Shown: positions 10,913-20,760, numbered from the stretch's first letter. The stretch is 64,000 nucleotides of DNA from Izhakiella australiensis (GCF_002006995.1 NZ_MRUL01000019.1:16648-80647), one strand, 5' to 3'. Numbers and translations: made by a program. The notes: generated from the sequence alone by a model not told the origin.

Positions 10913-13900
10913 TCAGCGGACATGCAATTCAGCCGGCGTACTGCCTGTAGCCCGCCACGCCGGGACATACATCGACTCGACCTGCGGCGGCGGCATATGG
11001 TAATCACCCGACGTCACCGCACGCACCAGATAAAGCAAAGTGGCTGGCCGGTAGGTGTCGACTGCCAGCGCGGCAACAAAGCGGTCGTCGCGGAATTCAA
11101 GGTGTTTAATTTCCACCTGCTGCATGTCCATCACGCTTTCTTTAAGCTTGTCCGCCCCCAGTTCCAGGCTGGCGCTGCTCTCGCCGAGATTCTGATTCTC
11201 CAGCTCAAAGCCAGCAGGCAGCAGATCGACGACCAGCGCATCGCTGACGCGTTTGCTGGCAGATACTGACAGTTTAACCAGCAGCAGCTCACCGCTTTTA
11301 ATCTTACTCAGGTCCGCCGTCTCACCTTTCAGAGTGAAATACTCCCGCTTTATTTTCAGCACCTGGCTCTGCGGTTTGGGCGCGGAAACCGGGTAGCCAA
11401 CCACATCCAGCCTGGCGTACAGCGGCGCCTGACTTTCACTGTTCATGGTAACGCCCTGCTGCAGCTGTTTGCTGTCCAGTGCCTTGTTCAGCTGCTGCGT
11501 GCTGCTTAGCGGCGTGTCGCTGCCCGCAAGGCGCGCCTGCCAGCGCTCTCCCTGATGGTTTTGCAACGTCCGGGCGGCCAAAAACAGCGCATTATCTTCC
11601 TGAGTAGAGAACCAGCGTTTGCTATGCACCTCCTGCGACAGAGAAATAAGCAGCTGATTTTGCTGCTCAGGCAGCAGGCTATGCGCCGAAAGCAGCGCGA
11701 TTATCATCGCCTTGTCGCGCACCTGACTGCCATAATCGCCCAGCCAGAGATCGTCGGAGCGAGTGAGGGTAACGCCCTGCATGAGTGCGTTCAGGGCGCG
11801 TTGTTCATCGCCCATCAGCTTCAGTGCTACGCCCAGCTGCGCCAGCGCCAGGCCCGACTTCGCCTGACTGCGCTTATCATAAAGCGCGCGCAGTGCACCT
11901 AGCGGCGCCTGCTGCTGACGCGCCAGCACCAGACCGGCGTAGGCCTGAACGCTAAAGCGCAGAGCCGCTTCGTCGTTGCTCCAGCCCCGCTGAATTTCAC
12001 CGGGATCTTGCAGGTAGCGCAGCAAACGCCGGTCGGCCTGGGTTATCACGCCATCAGGAATGGCGTACCCCGCCTCGGAGGCGCTAAGCAGGAAATCAGT
12101 GACGTAGGGCGTCAGCCAGAATTCTTCCTCACTCTGCTTGCCCCATAAGCCAAAGCTACCATTATGACGCTGCATACCAGCAAGGCGGGCTATGCCGGTG
12201 TCGATCGCCTCACGGCGGGCTTCGTCACTGCTGCTTTTGATTCCCATCGCTTTCAGCTGCGCGTGGTTGGTAAACAGAGAAGGCCACAGGCCGCTGGCGG
12301 TCTGTTCCAGGCAGCCGTATGGATAGGCATAAAGCGCGCTGATATAGCGGGCAATATTAAGCGGCGGACGGTTGCTTAGCGAAAGTTTGCCGCTGAGCGT
12401 CTCTTTCTCAAGCCCCTGAAATGCGGCGGCCGGGATCTGCCAGGCCTGACTCCCTTTAATCACCGCATCAAAGCCCAGCGTTTGTGCCGGATAAGGTGGG
12501 CGTACGCCAATCTGCCACGTCTGATGGCTACCGCTGATCGACTCGCCAGGCAGATTAAGGCCGGAAACCGTTGCCGATACCTTGCCGTCACCGAAGCCTT
12601 TCAACGCCTTAACCGCAACCTTCAGCGTGGCGCGCGCGCCTTTCTCAAGGGTCACATTTTGGCTGGCAGCGCCGTCCAGCGCGACCATGCCGCTGGCGGC
12701 AAAATCCACTTTCAGCTGCTGCGGCAGCTCGGTAAGATTGGTCAGTTCAAAAGAAAGTTTGCTTTGGTCGCCGCCGGCAAGAAAACGCGGCGTCGCCAGC
12801 TCGGTCACCAGCGGCGCGGCCACCACCATTTTATCTTCAGCGGCGCCGAAGGCGTCATCACTCCAGCCCTGAGCCATCAACCTCAGCTCGCCGTTAAAAG
12901 CGGGCAGTGGCAGGTTTATGGTTCCCTCACCGTTTTCATCGAGCGTGACGGGATGTAGCTGCTGCGCAACAATATTGACGTGGGTGACCGGCTTCAGGCC
13001 GCCGCGCGCCAGCGGGTCCTGGTCACCGCCGCCGCCAAAGCGTAGCGTTGCCAGCCGTCCACCGCCTTCAATGAGCTGACCATATACATCATATTGATCG
13101 GCATTGTAGCGTTTACGACCAAAGAACGCCTGCCACGGATCGGGCGTCTGATAATCGGTAATACTCCGCACCCCGCTATCGACTGCGGACAGCAGGACCT
13201 GAATGTGCTGCGGCAGCGGACCGCCTTCACGACGAACCTTTACCCTGACCTTAACAGTCTGTTCGGGCCTGACTTTCTCCGGCGCCTGCAAGCTCAGAGA
13301 GAGACGACGGGCTTCGCTGCTCATCGGCAGATGCAGTAATCCCACCGCGCGCTTCGGCGTTTCACCGCTTTTGCGCTCCCCTTCCCGGATCACGATAGCG
13401 CTGAGATAAAGATCATGACGCTGCCAGTCTGCGCTGACCGGAATGTCAAGGGTGGTGCCGCCGGCGGGAACCGTCAGCGGCTGCCACCATAAAGGCCCGC
13501 TGCTGGATTCCAGCAGCAGGTAACCTTTACCCGCGGCGGGGGCCTCAACCCGTACTTTCGCCGTATCGCCCGGCCGATAGCTGGCTTTATCCAGCTTCAG
13601 CTTCACCTGATCCGGGCGCAACGCACCGGTACCATTGGTATTGTCCTGCCAGCTGTAGCCAGCCTGAAAGCGCAGGCTGCTGACAATTTTCTCGCCGGCT
13701 TTCACCTCCAGCCGGTAGGAGCCCCACTCCACCGGAAAGCTGACTTTCTCACTGTGACCGGCGGCAATATCCAGCGATCTCTCGTCCTCGATCAAGTCCT
13801 TCTGATCAAAGCGCGACTGCCAGCCTTCGCTGTCAGAAAAACTCCAGTAATAATCACGGCGCTCGCGAATCAGGCGCACGCTGAGTCCGTGCGCCGCCAG

Positions 13901-15808
13901 CTTGTCACCTTTACTGTTGGCATAAACGATATCGAAATCAGCGATGCTGTTTTCTTCCACAGAGGGTTCATCATGATAGCTATCACTGCGCCAGTCATAG
14001 ACCGCCTTACTGGCAAACAACGGGCGAATGCCCGGCAGCACCGCAGCGGGCCAGATAGACTGCGTTGCGCGACGAACCACCGGCCGGCCTCCAGCCTCCA
14101 GCAGGCTGGCCTGCAAAATCAAATTAAGCGGCGAGTGAATGTCTGACCACTGGCTTTCTACCGCCAGCCGGGCTTTCCCCTGCGCATCGAGCTTTACATC
14201 CACGTCATCAAGCGTACGTTTCTGCCCTTCTTCGTTGATGTCGCCAAACTGATAGCCCGGTAAGGCGGCAACCGCATCCCGCGCCGGGCGCAGATAGAGC
14301 TGGCCTTTCAGTGCATTGCCGGCAGCCGGAGCGCCATATAAATAGCGCCCTTCGATATTAAAGATGCCCTCGGCGTCCGGCTTACCCGGCTGTTGACTGG
14401 TTTGCAGGCTCAGCGCCATCCGCTCCGGGATAAAGTCTTCAACGTGGAAGCGCCAGCTGCGTAGCTGGTTATCGCCAGTATTCAGGCGCAGCGTCCAGTC
14501 ACCGCTCATCGCGCCAGCAGGCAAGGCAAAGCGCTGCTGATAAAGGCCGTCCTGAGGTTGCCAGACAAAGGTGCGCGTTACTTCGCCATCGGGTTGCACC
14601 ACCTCAGCTTTCAGCGGCTGGGTCGGCAGCGGTTTGCCGTCGGCATCACGCAGCAGCGCGTTTACAATCACCGTTTCTCCGGGCCGGTAAAGATCTCGCG
14701 GGCCAAACACAAACAGCTGCTTGTCGAATCCCTGCGGTCCGGCAACCGGAAATTCGGCCAGATCCAGCGCCGGACGGTTAAGATCCAGCAGTGAGGTTTG
14801 TTCGCCACTGGTCGCCAGCAGTAGTTTCCCCGCCTTTGACGCCTTCAGGCTCAGATGGCCTTTATCATCGCTAACACCATTTTCCAGCACCCCACCCTTT
14901 TCATCCAGCAATTGTAAACGCACAGAGGAAAGCGGCTCACCGCTGGCGAGGCTTTGGGTAAAAATATCCAGTCGCTCAGGAAAACGGTGTAGTGACAGGC
15001 CGATATCACTTCGGGTAAACAGCGTGGCCGGTTGGGAATAGTTGTACGTTCCGGCCTGCTTCATCACCGCAAAATACACGCCAGGCTGTTTTAGCGCGTC
15101 TGTACCATCGAGCGGCAGCTGGAGCTTTTCACGGGTATTGCGCGCCGGGTTAAGATCAAACCGGCCGCTGTAGACCAGATCGGCTTTATTAAGCAGTTCG
15201 CGCGAATCCCAATAGGAAAGATTGTTGCCATAGTTCCACTGGGCAAGAAAGGCCGCCAGCGCCGGACCTCTGACGCGGAAAAAATCCACATCCACCCGCG
15301 CCACGTTCAGAGCCAGCACCGGCAGCCCCTGAGTAATTTGCGTGGGCAGCAAAGAACCGCGGCTGGCAAATCCAACCATCGGCTGAATCTCCCGGGTGGT
15401 CAATGACTGGTTAAAGCGTTCGCTCAGCACGGCACCATTTGCCGCTTTCAGACCGCTATCTACGCTGACTGTCAGCTTTCTCGACGGCTCAGGATGACGG
15501 AAGCGCAGCGTTTTACCATTGTTTGCCAGCTCCCAGCTGCCATCTACCTTGCCGCTTTTGTCATCGATCAGATGCACAAACTGATTAACGTTCTGCTTTT
15601 CGTCCAGCGAGCTATTAAATGTCAACACCAGCGCTGCCGCGCCGTCTAACTGTAATTCGGAGAGATCGATAATACTTAGCGGCTTAAGCGTCGCAGCGGC
15701 AGCCTGAGATGCGGTGTCAGACGCAGCAACGGCAGGGAATATCGCCGGACCCGATAGCATACAGCTCAGCAGTAATCCCCGTAGCATAAACCAATAATAG
15801 CGATGCAT
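10913..15808 (-). CDS. yfhM: Bacterial alpha-2-macroglobulin YfhM (ECAM-like)
   Basis: A 1631-residue bacterial alpha-2-macroglobulin, thought to trap proteases that enter the periplasm. Multiple MG domains precede a thioester motif CLEQ at Cys1166 (within YPYGCLEQT), which sits in the alpha-alpha toroid. The MG10-type domain at the C-terminus (VVDLLPAGFELENQNL) follows. The E. coli protein carries a clear lipobox (LALAGC). Here the N-terminus instead reads like a Sec signal ending AVAAS, with only a weak LLSC candidate upstream. The start at 15808 has the ribosome site GGGAGA. It is translated just before pbpC. Confidence 0.95.
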   Translation of the reverse strand: MHRYYWFMLRGLLLSCMLSGPAIFPAVAASDTASQAAAATLKPLSIIDLSELQLDGAAALVLTFNSSLDEKQNVNQFVHLIDDKSGKVDGSWELANNGKTLRFRHPEPSRKLTVSVDSGLKAANGAVLSERFNQSLTTREIQPMVGFASRGSLLPTQITQGLPVLALNVARVDVDFFRVRGPALAAFLAQWNYGNNLSYWDSRELLNKADLVYSGRFDLNPARNTREKLQLPLDGTDALKQPGVYFAVMKQAGTYNYSQPATLFTRSDIGLSLHRFPERLDIFTQSLASGEPLSSVRLQLLDEKGGVLENGVSDDKGHLSLKASKAGKLLLATSGEQTSLLDLNRPALDLAEFPVAGPQGFDKQLFVFGPRDLYRPGETVIVNALLRDADGKPLPTQPLKAEVVQPDGEVTRTFVWQPQDGLYQQRFALPAGAMSGDWTLRLNTGDNQLRSWRFHVEDFIPERMALSLQTSQQPGKPDAEGIFNIEGRYLYGAPAAGNALKGQLYLRPARDAVAALPGYQFGDINEEGQKRTLDDVDVKLDAQGKARLAVESQWSDIHSPLNLILQASLLEAGGRPVVRRATQSIWPAAVLPGIRPLFASKAVYDWRSDSYHDEPSVEENSIADFDIVYANSKGDKLAAHGLSVRLIRERRDYYWSFSDSEGWQSRFDQKDLIEDERSLDIAAGHSEKVSFPVEWGSYRLEVKAGEKIVSSLRFQAGYSWQDNTNGTGALRPDQVKLKLDKASYRPGDTAKVRVEAPAAGKGYLLLESSSGPLWWQPLTVPAGGTTLDIPVSADWQRHDLYLSAIVIREGERKSGETPKRAVGLLHLPMSSEARRLSLSLQAPEKVRPEQTVKVRVKVRREGGPLPQHIQVLLSAVDSGVRSITDYQTPDPWQAFFGRKRYNADQYDVYGQLIEGGGRLATLRFGGGGDQDPLARGGLKPVTHVNIVAQQLHPVTLDENGEGTINLPLPAFNGELRLMAQGWSDDAFGAAEDKMVVAAPLVTELATPRFLAGGDQSKLSFELTNLTELPQQLKVDFAASGMVALDGAASQNVTLEKGARATLKVAVKALKGFGDGKVSATVSGLNLPGESISGSHQTWQIGVRPPYPAQTLGFDAVIKGSQAWQIPAAAFQGLEKETLSGKLSLSNRPPLNIARYISALYAYPYGCLEQTASGLWPSLFTNHAQLKAMGIKSSSDEARREAIDTGIARLAGMQRHNGSFGLWGKQSEEEFWLTPYVTDFLLSASEAGYAIPDGVITQADRRLLRYLQDPGEIQRGWSNDEAALRFSVQAYAGLVLARQQQAPLGALRALYDKRSQAKSGLALAQLGVALKLMGDEQRALNALMQGVTLTRSDDLWLGDYGSQVRDKAMIIALLSAHSLLPEQQNQLLISLSQEVHSKRWFSTQEDNALFLAARTLQNHQGERWQARLAGSDTPLSSTQQLNKALDSKQLQQGVTMNSESQAPLYARLDVVGYPVSAPKPQSQVLKIKREYFTLKGETADLSKIKSGELLLVKLSVSASKRVSDALVVDLLPAGFELENQNLGESSASLELGADKLKESVMDMQQVEIKHLEFRDDRFVAALAVDTYRPATLLYLVRAVTSGDYHMPPPQVESMYVPAWRATGSTPAELHVR

Positions 15809-16269
15809 CGTTTCTCCCTGGCCAGCAAGCCACTAATGTCAAAATGTAAGAATGTATAGCTATAGTTTATCTCACAACAATATTGTTTACATAGTGACGC
15901 TTTCGGTAAGTCAGGGTTATCTTATTAAACCGACGTTCAGAAGTTACCTACTGTGGGCAGCAAGTCAGATGTCATCACTGGTGCTTTACTTTGCTCCTTA
16001 CATACGAAAGTAAGCATAATTATGCATAACCTAATGAGTAATATAGATATTTAAAGCTAAAAATCTTAAATTAGCTTTATACCATATTGGTATTATCTAT
16101 AACTCAAAGAAATAAAAATAATATTTTTTAGAATTAGAAGGCATGATGATGCTTATGAAAAATTTCAGTAAAAATCGTTTTAAATCCGAGTTATATCAGC
16201 TATAAGATAGTGGCAAGTGAGCATTCATAAAAAATATTAACGATTGAAGTCAGAGACAGGGTATTTATA
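15809..16269. other. AT-rich intergenic region between yfhM and the acyltransferase
   Basis: This 461-bp stretch has no convincing gene. It is visibly AT-rich from about 15840 on, unlike the flanking coding sequence. It must hold the yfhM promoter (a possible minus-strand TTGTTG / TATACA pair near 15853-15886) and the acyltransferase promoter. A perfect 12-base palindrome GCATAATTATGC lies at 16014-16025. The E. coli small RNA gene ryfA lies in the equivalent gap, but I could not recognise it here. Confidence 0.5.
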
Positions 16270-17295
16270 GTGATAAAATCGATTCATTACTTACGCGGCC
16301 TCGCCGTGCTTTTTATTGTTTACCAACACTGTTTGGTGAATATCGGGGGAAACAATCTGTATGGTAGTTATTCATTTTTAACCGCTAATGCTATCACCGG
16401 GAACTTCACAACAATATTTATACTTATTGCCGGATATTTATTCCAGCACCTGGCTAGCAAGACCAGCGTGAAAGAATATTACTGTAGAAAAATAAAAAAT
16501 ATAATCCTGCCATACATATTCATTTCAATAGTTATCTTTCTCGTATTCCCTACGTTACTTAATGTAAGAGAAAATAGCTTCATTAATATCCTCATGGAAG
16601 CATTACATTACATGATTAGCGGAGAACATTTACCAACATTATGGTTTATGCCGTTAATCTCAGTTATTTATTTTCTTTGTCCTTTTTTTCTGTGGCTATC
16701 AAAAAAAGATCTAAAAGCACCTGCATTCCTGAGCTGTATATGGATCGTAATCTACGCAAGACCTGGACTATTTGAACTATCGTCCAATTTACTGCATTTC
16801 ATTCCCGTGTATATTATTGGAATGGCAATCAGACAGTACCACAAAGAGGTACTAAAAATCATCGGCGACAATCTGTTATTATTCTTATTTTTTGAAGGTG
16901 CTACGTTAATTATTTCCTCATACATTAACGTAACAACAATTTCCAGCCATTACTCAGGTGCTTTTGTTTTTTCCATCCAGAAAGTCATTCTTTTTCTAAT
17001 TTTATTTTATCTTTTTGAAACGATAAAATTGCCGACACTGCTGGCAAGCACTTTGAGTAAATTAGCGGACATCAGCTACCCGATGTATTTCATCCATTAC
17101 ATCTTATTAGAAAAATTCACCGAAACTGCAATGACTGATGGTTTTGCTCACTTTCTGATACTGGTTAAAAATGGCCCGATAGCAATTTTTTATTCATTAA
17201 TCCTCTTCGCGTTAATACTTATTTGCTGCGTAATACCAATTAACATTATAAAACTAATCACAAAAAACAACTCTCGTTATATCATTGGCGCTTAA
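16270..17295 (+). CDS. Membrane acyltransferase, acyltransferase family 3
   Basis: A 341-residue, strongly hydrophobic protein with about ten predicted membrane helices. It opens MIKSIHYLRGLAVLFIVYQHC, the RGLA-x(n)-H signature of acyltransferase family 3 (OafA/NodX/WecH type), whose members acetylate sugars of O-antigen, exopolysaccharide or Nod factors. The start is GTG at 16270 with a weak ribosome site. The gene is much richer in A+T than its neighbours, uses AT-rich codons, stands alone, and has its own hairpin terminator. These features suggest horizontal acquisition between yfhM and sseA. The substrate is unknown; surface polysaccharide modification is only inference. Confidence 0.85.
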   Translation: MIKSIHYLRGLAVLFIVYQHCLVNIGGNNLYGSYSFLTANAITGNFTTIFILIAGYLFQHLASKTSVKEYYCRKIKNIILPYIFISIVIFLVFPTLLNVRENSFINILMEALHYMISGEHLPTLWFMPLISVIYFLCPFFLWLSKKDLKAPAFLSCIWIVIYARPGLFELSSNLLHFIPVYIIGMAIRQYHKEVLKIIGDNLLLFLFFEGATLIISSYINVTTISSHYSGAFVFSIQKVILFLILFYLFETIKLPTLLASTLSKLADISYPMYFIHYILLEKFTETAMTDGFAHFLILVKNGPIAIFYSLILFALILICCVIPINIIKLITKNNSRYIIGA

Positions 17296-17319
17296 TTCAG
17301 GCTAAAACAATCTTTTATA

Positions 17320-17345
17320 TATAACTCTCTTCACAGAGAGTTATA
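17320..17345 (+). terminator. Terminator after the acyltransferase gene
   Basis: Perfect 11-base arms (17320-17330 and 17335-17345) surround a TCAC loop, 25 bp after the acyltransferase stop codon. They are followed by TTATTTCT. The stem is AT-rich at its base, in keeping with the surrounding composition. Confidence 0.7.
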
Positions 17346-17535
17346 TTATTTCTGAGCTAAAAACCATTAAGTCAAACATCAGGCCGAACATTGATGTTCC
17401 TTACCTTGCTCAAAGAGCAGCTCTGCCCACTCAGTTATCGGGACAGCGCCGCATTTCATGATTTTGCAAAATAGTATATGGTTTTTTCTCATCATCATAA
17501 AAGTTAACTGATGGCATTGAAGAGGAATCATTCCG

Positions 17536-18432
17536 ATGTCGGAGCGCAACCAGTTCGAACAAACATTATCATCAACAGACCCTCTTTTTGTATCCATTGA
17601 CTGGCTACAGGAGCATTATCATCAGCCCGCGCTGCAGGTGATTGATGCGCGCATGCTACCGGTCGGACAAGAGAACGTTCGCGATGTAGAAGAGGAGTAT
17701 CGAGCAGGCCATCTGCCGCAGGCGGTCTTTTTTAATATTGAATCGCTGTCGGACCACAGCTCACCTTATCCGCATATGATGCTGCGACCAGAAGCTTTTG
17801 CCGTCGCTATGCGCGAGCTCGGCGTACATGGCGACAAGCATCTGATCATCTACGATGAAGGTAATTTATTCTCCGCGCCGCGCGCCTGGTGGATGCTGCG
17901 TTATTTCGGTGCTGAGAAGGTTTCTATTCTGGCCGGCGGTCTGGCGGCGTGGAAAGCGGCGGGGTTAACCATCGATCAAGGTACCTTTGCGCCTGAACAA
18001 AGTGATTTTGAGGCCAACGTCAGCGATAAAGCGGCCATCAAAAGCCTGAATGACGTGCTGTTGATAAGCCATGAAGGCGGCGCGCAAATTACCGATGCCC
18101 GCAGCGCTGAACGCTATCGCGGTGAAGTGGATGAGCCGCGGGCAGGCCTCTATCGCGGGCATATTCCCGGTGCGCTGAACGTTCCCTGGAACGAACTGGT
18201 GGAAGATGGCAGGCTGAAGGCGGATGCGGCGCTTAGTCGCATTTTCCGGGAACATGGCGTGAACCTCGATCGACCGGTTATCAGCAGCTGCGGTTCAGGC
18301 GTAACAGCAGCGGTGGTTTTACTGGCATTGACTCAGCTCGGAGTAGAAAACCTGAGTTTGTATGATGGTTCATGGGGTGAATGGGGCACCCGTAGCGACC
18401 TGCCAGGCGTTGACGTCCAACACCAATCCTGA
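17536..18432 (+). CDS. sseA: 3-mercaptopyruvate sulfurtransferase
   Basis: SseA moves sulfur from 3-mercaptopyruvate to thiophilic acceptors such as cyanide or thioredoxin. The 298-residue protein has tandem rhodanese domains. The catalytic Cys252 sits in SSCGSGVTAA, the CG(S/T)GVT loop that marks mercaptopyruvate rather than thiosulfate sulfurtransferases. It is about 17 residues longer than the E. coli protein, mainly at the N-terminus (MSERNQFEQTLSSTDPLFVS). A start further in at an alternative codon cannot be excluded. A GAGG-like ribosome site precedes the ATG. Confidence 0.94.
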   Translation: MSERNQFEQTLSSTDPLFVSIDWLQEHYHQPALQVIDARMLPVGQENVRDVEEEYRAGHLPQAVFFNIESLSDHSSPYPHMMLRPEAFAVAMRELGVHGDKHLIIYDEGNLFSAPRAWWMLRYFGAEKVSILAGGLAAWKAAGLTIDQGTFAPEQSDFEANVSDKAAIKSLNDVLLISHEGGAQITDARSAERYRGEVDEPRAGLYRGHIPGALNVPWNELVEDGRLKADAALSRIFREHGVNLDRPVISSCGSGVTAAVVLLALTQLGVENLSLYDGSWGEWGTRSDLPGVDVQHQS

Positions 18433-18465
18433 TGCTGTGACCAAAGAATCGCGCGCCTAAAGGCT

Positions 18466-18484
18466 GGCTGGCGCTGCGCCAGCC
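18466..18484 (+). terminator. GC-rich hairpin downstream of sseA
   Basis: Perfect 8-base arms GGCTGGCG and CGCCAGCC with a 3-base loop lie 33 bp after the sseA stop codon. No T-run follows, so it may be a Rho-independent terminator of low efficiency or only a 3'-end stabiliser between the convergent sseA and sseB genes. Confidence 0.4.
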
Positions 18485-18563
18485 GGGCAATCTGCACATG
18501 CCGGTCAGCGCGCTGTCCGGCTTGCACCGTGGTCTTAACCACGCAGGAGCGCATTAATCAGGC

Positions 18564-19334
18564 TTAAACCATCTTCACCTTGATATCTCGCAGAAAGCTG
18601 CCCCAGCGGCGTTCATAAAACGGCGTGATGTGGGCGGTAAAGAAATGGCTGATGCCATTCTCGCCCTCCTTCACTTCACACAGGTCGATCAGTTCGTCAT
18701 CGTTAAGGGTATCCGAGGCGACCTGACCGGCGGCATTAATCACCGCTTCAATCCCGTGGTCGGCTTCAATACCAATCAGTAAATTTGCCGGTCCCTCGCG
18801 ACTTTCTTTAATCGAGGCGACGAAAGCGCGGCGAACCTGCTTATATTTAGCAAACAGCTGCGTCAGCGAATCCACCATCTGCGCCGGCGGTTCGGCCACT
18901 TCAGACAGCAGCAGGCTGTTGTTACCTTCCAGCACGCTAAGCTGCGTCAGCGCGCTGCCCTCCTCGCCCAGCAGATTGGCGATTTCACGGGCGGAAAACT
19001 CTTTGCCGGCGGGCAGCTCCGGGTTGAGAAACAGCGTTTCGCCCTGAGTTAATTCAAACAGCGTACGCACCGGCATAATCAGATAAGGCTGTTCTTCACT
19101 GACCGCCTGCGCCATTGCGGCTTCTGAGGTAAAAAACGGAATGACGCTTTCACCACTTTCTTTTTTCCAGTGCTGCAGATCGACCGCCGAATCGGCGTCG
19201 ATAAACGCCTGCTGGCTTTCACCTGGCACCAGTACGCTTGATTCCATCAGCAGCTGGAAAAATTCGGGACGGTGCGCGGGCTCAGTCGCAGCCAGCTTAA
19301 GCACTTCCTCCAGACGATCGTTTGTCAATGTCAT
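18564..19334 (-). CDS. sseB: SseB, enhanced serine sensitivity protein
   Basis: A 256-residue cytoplasmic protein matching SseB, first noted in E. coli for affecting serine sensitivity and lying beside sseA. The N-terminal SseB domain (DRLEEVLKLAATEPAHRPEF and the downstream IPFFTSEAAM) and the SseB C-terminal domain (ESREGPANLLIGIEAD) are both present. The biochemical role remains poorly defined. It follows pepB on the same strand after a hairpin at 19353-19375, and converges on sseA. Confidence 0.9.
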   Translation of the reverse strand: MTLTNDRLEEVLKLAATEPAHRPEFFQLLMESSVLVPGESQQAFIDADSAVDLQHWKKESGESVIPFFTSEAAMAQAVSEEQPYLIMPVRTLFELTQGETLFLNPELPAGKEFSAREIANLLGEEGSALTQLSVLEGNNSLLLSEVAEPPAQMVDSLTQLFAKYKQVRRAFVASIKESREGPANLLIGIEADHGIEAVINAAGQVASDTLNDDELIDLCEVKEGENGISHFFTAHITPFYERRWGSFLRDIKVKMV

Positions 19335-19352
19335 GGGTTATCACTCAGCAAA

Positions 19353-19375
19353 GGCGCAGCGCTTAGCGCCGCGCC
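19353..19375 (-). terminator. Hairpin between pepB and sseB
   Basis: Ten-base arms with one mismatch (19353-19362 and 19366-19375) enclose a TTA loop. It lies between the pepB stop codon and the sseB start. No long T-run follows on the minus strand, so termination would be partial. Confidence 0.4.
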
Positions 19376-19383
19376 GGAATAAG

Positions 19384-20670
19384 CTATTTCAGCAGCAGAT
19401 TAGCCAGGGTGCGTACGCCGAGACCGGTTGCTCCTGCGGACCACTGATCCACCGCCGATTTACGGTAGGTCGCAGAGCAGTCAATATGCAGCCAGCCTTT
19501 TTGGTAGCGGGTAACGAAGTGAGACAGAAACGCGGCCGCGGTGCTGGCACCCGCCGTGTGTGCGCCGCTGGCAATATTATTCAGGTCAGCAAAGCTTGAA
19601 GGCGTATGGCTACGATGGAACTCAGCCAGCGGCAAACGCCAGAAAAGTTCATTCTCGCTGGCGGCCGATTCCAGCAGGCGCCCGACTAATTCGTCATCGA
19701 AGCTGAACAGCGCATGATAGTCATTGCCAAGCGCGGTTTTGGCCGCACCGGTCAGCGTTGCGGCGTCAACCAGCAGCGTCGGCTGCTGCTCGCTGGCGTC
19801 GATCAGGCCATCGGCCAGCACCAGGCGCCCTTCCGCGTCGGTATTCATCACCTCAACGGTTTTACCATTACGATAGCGAATAATATCGCCGAGACGGAAA
19901 GCGTTACCGCTGACCATATTATCAGCGCAGCAGAGATACAGCTTGACGCGTTTTTGCAGACCGCGGCTGATCGCCAGCGCCAACGCGCCACTCAGGGTTG
20001 CCGCGCCGCCCATATCCGATTTCATAGAATCCATTGAGCTGCTGGGTTTCAGGCTATAGCCGCCGGTATCAAAGGTGATGCCTTTACCGACCAGGCAGGC
20101 ATACACCGGCGCGTTTTCATCACCGCTGGGGTTGTAATCCAACGCCAGCAGCGCGGGCACGCGGGTTGAGGCGCGACCAACGGTGTGAATCCCCATGTAG
20201 CCTTGTTCGCGCAGATCCTCGCCCTTGGTAATGCGATAGCTTATCGCGTCGCCGCCCAGTTCGCTGAGCAGATCGACGGCGCGGCTGGCCAACTGCTCAG
20301 GGGCAAGATCTTCTGCGGGCGCGTTGATGATGTCGCGTACCCAGTCGATAATCTGCAGGCGGTTATCCAGCTCGCGGCGCTGCTGCTCAACCAGCGTCGG
20401 CCATGCAACGTGGCGTGCGCCTTTCGGACCGCGATAGCCCTGCCAGAAGGCCCAGCAGCGTTCGAGGTCCCAGCCTTCGCCGCTTAACGTCACCCGCTTG
20501 AGTCCCTGACCATCAATTTTGCGCGCCGCGCGCTGGATAACCGCCAGCGCTTCTCCGGCAGCAAGATGAATAGTCACGCCTTGGTCGCCAATGCTCAGCA
20601 CGGCCTTTTCACCCCAGCGCTCATCAGCCGCCAGGTCAGAGAGTTGAACGTTCATCGTTTGACTGGTCAT
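19384..20670 (-). CDS. pepB: Peptidase B (leucyl aminopeptidase family M17)
   Basis: PepB is a cytosolic dizinc/manganese aminopeptidase with broad specificity. The ATG at 20670 gives 428 residues beginning [12 protein letters not shown], in line with the E. coli protein; the frame remains open 30 codons further upstream but without homology. The M17 signature [17 protein letters not shown] is present, and metal ligands are expected in [14 protein letters not shown] and the SDMGGAA stretch. In E. coli pepB follows iscX; here iscX is missing and a terminator separates pepB from fdx, so pepB probably has its own promoter. Confidence 0.95.
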   Translation of the reverse strand: MTSQTMNVQLSDLAADERWGEKAVLSIGDQGVTIHLAAGEALAVIQRAARKIDGQGLKRVTLSGEGWDLERCWAFWQGYRGPKGARHVAWPTLVEQQRRELDNRLQIIDWVRDIINAPAEDLAPEQLASRAVDLLSELGGDAISYRITKGEDLREQGYMGIHTVGRASTRVPALLALDYNPSGDENAPVYACLVGKGITFDTGGYSLKPSSSMDSMKSDMGGAATLSGALALAISRGLQKRVKLYLCCADNMVSGNAFRLGDIIRYRNGKTVEVMNTDAEGRLVLADGLIDASEQQPTLLVDAATLTGAAKTALGNDYHALFSFDDELVGRLLESAASENELFWRLPLAEFHRSHTPSSFADLNNIASGAHTAGASTAAAFLSHFVTRYQKGWLHIDCSATYRKSAVDQWSAGATGLGVRTLANLLLK

Positions 20671-20698
20671 CACCGTATCCTTATTTGTTATGCGCAGT

Positions 20699-20745
20699 GC
20701 GTCGATGAGATTAACCGGGTTAAAGCTCCGGTAAGCCATCGACGC
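20699..20745. repeat. Inverted repeat upstream of pepB
   Basis: Nine-base arms GCGTCGATG (20699-20707) and CATCGACGC (20737-20745) enclose a smaller ACCGG/CCGGT pairing. It lies between the fdx terminator and the pepB start, exactly where iscX is expected in E. coli. It could be a leader structure for pepB or the scar of a deletion. Confidence 0.5.
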
Positions 20746-20760
20746 CTGACGTCTGTGCAT

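Noticed and set aside
15809..17535. E. coli small RNA ryfA, expected in the yfhM-sseA gap
   Set aside because: The gap has been rewritten by the AT-rich islet and I could find no sequence I recognise as RyfA.
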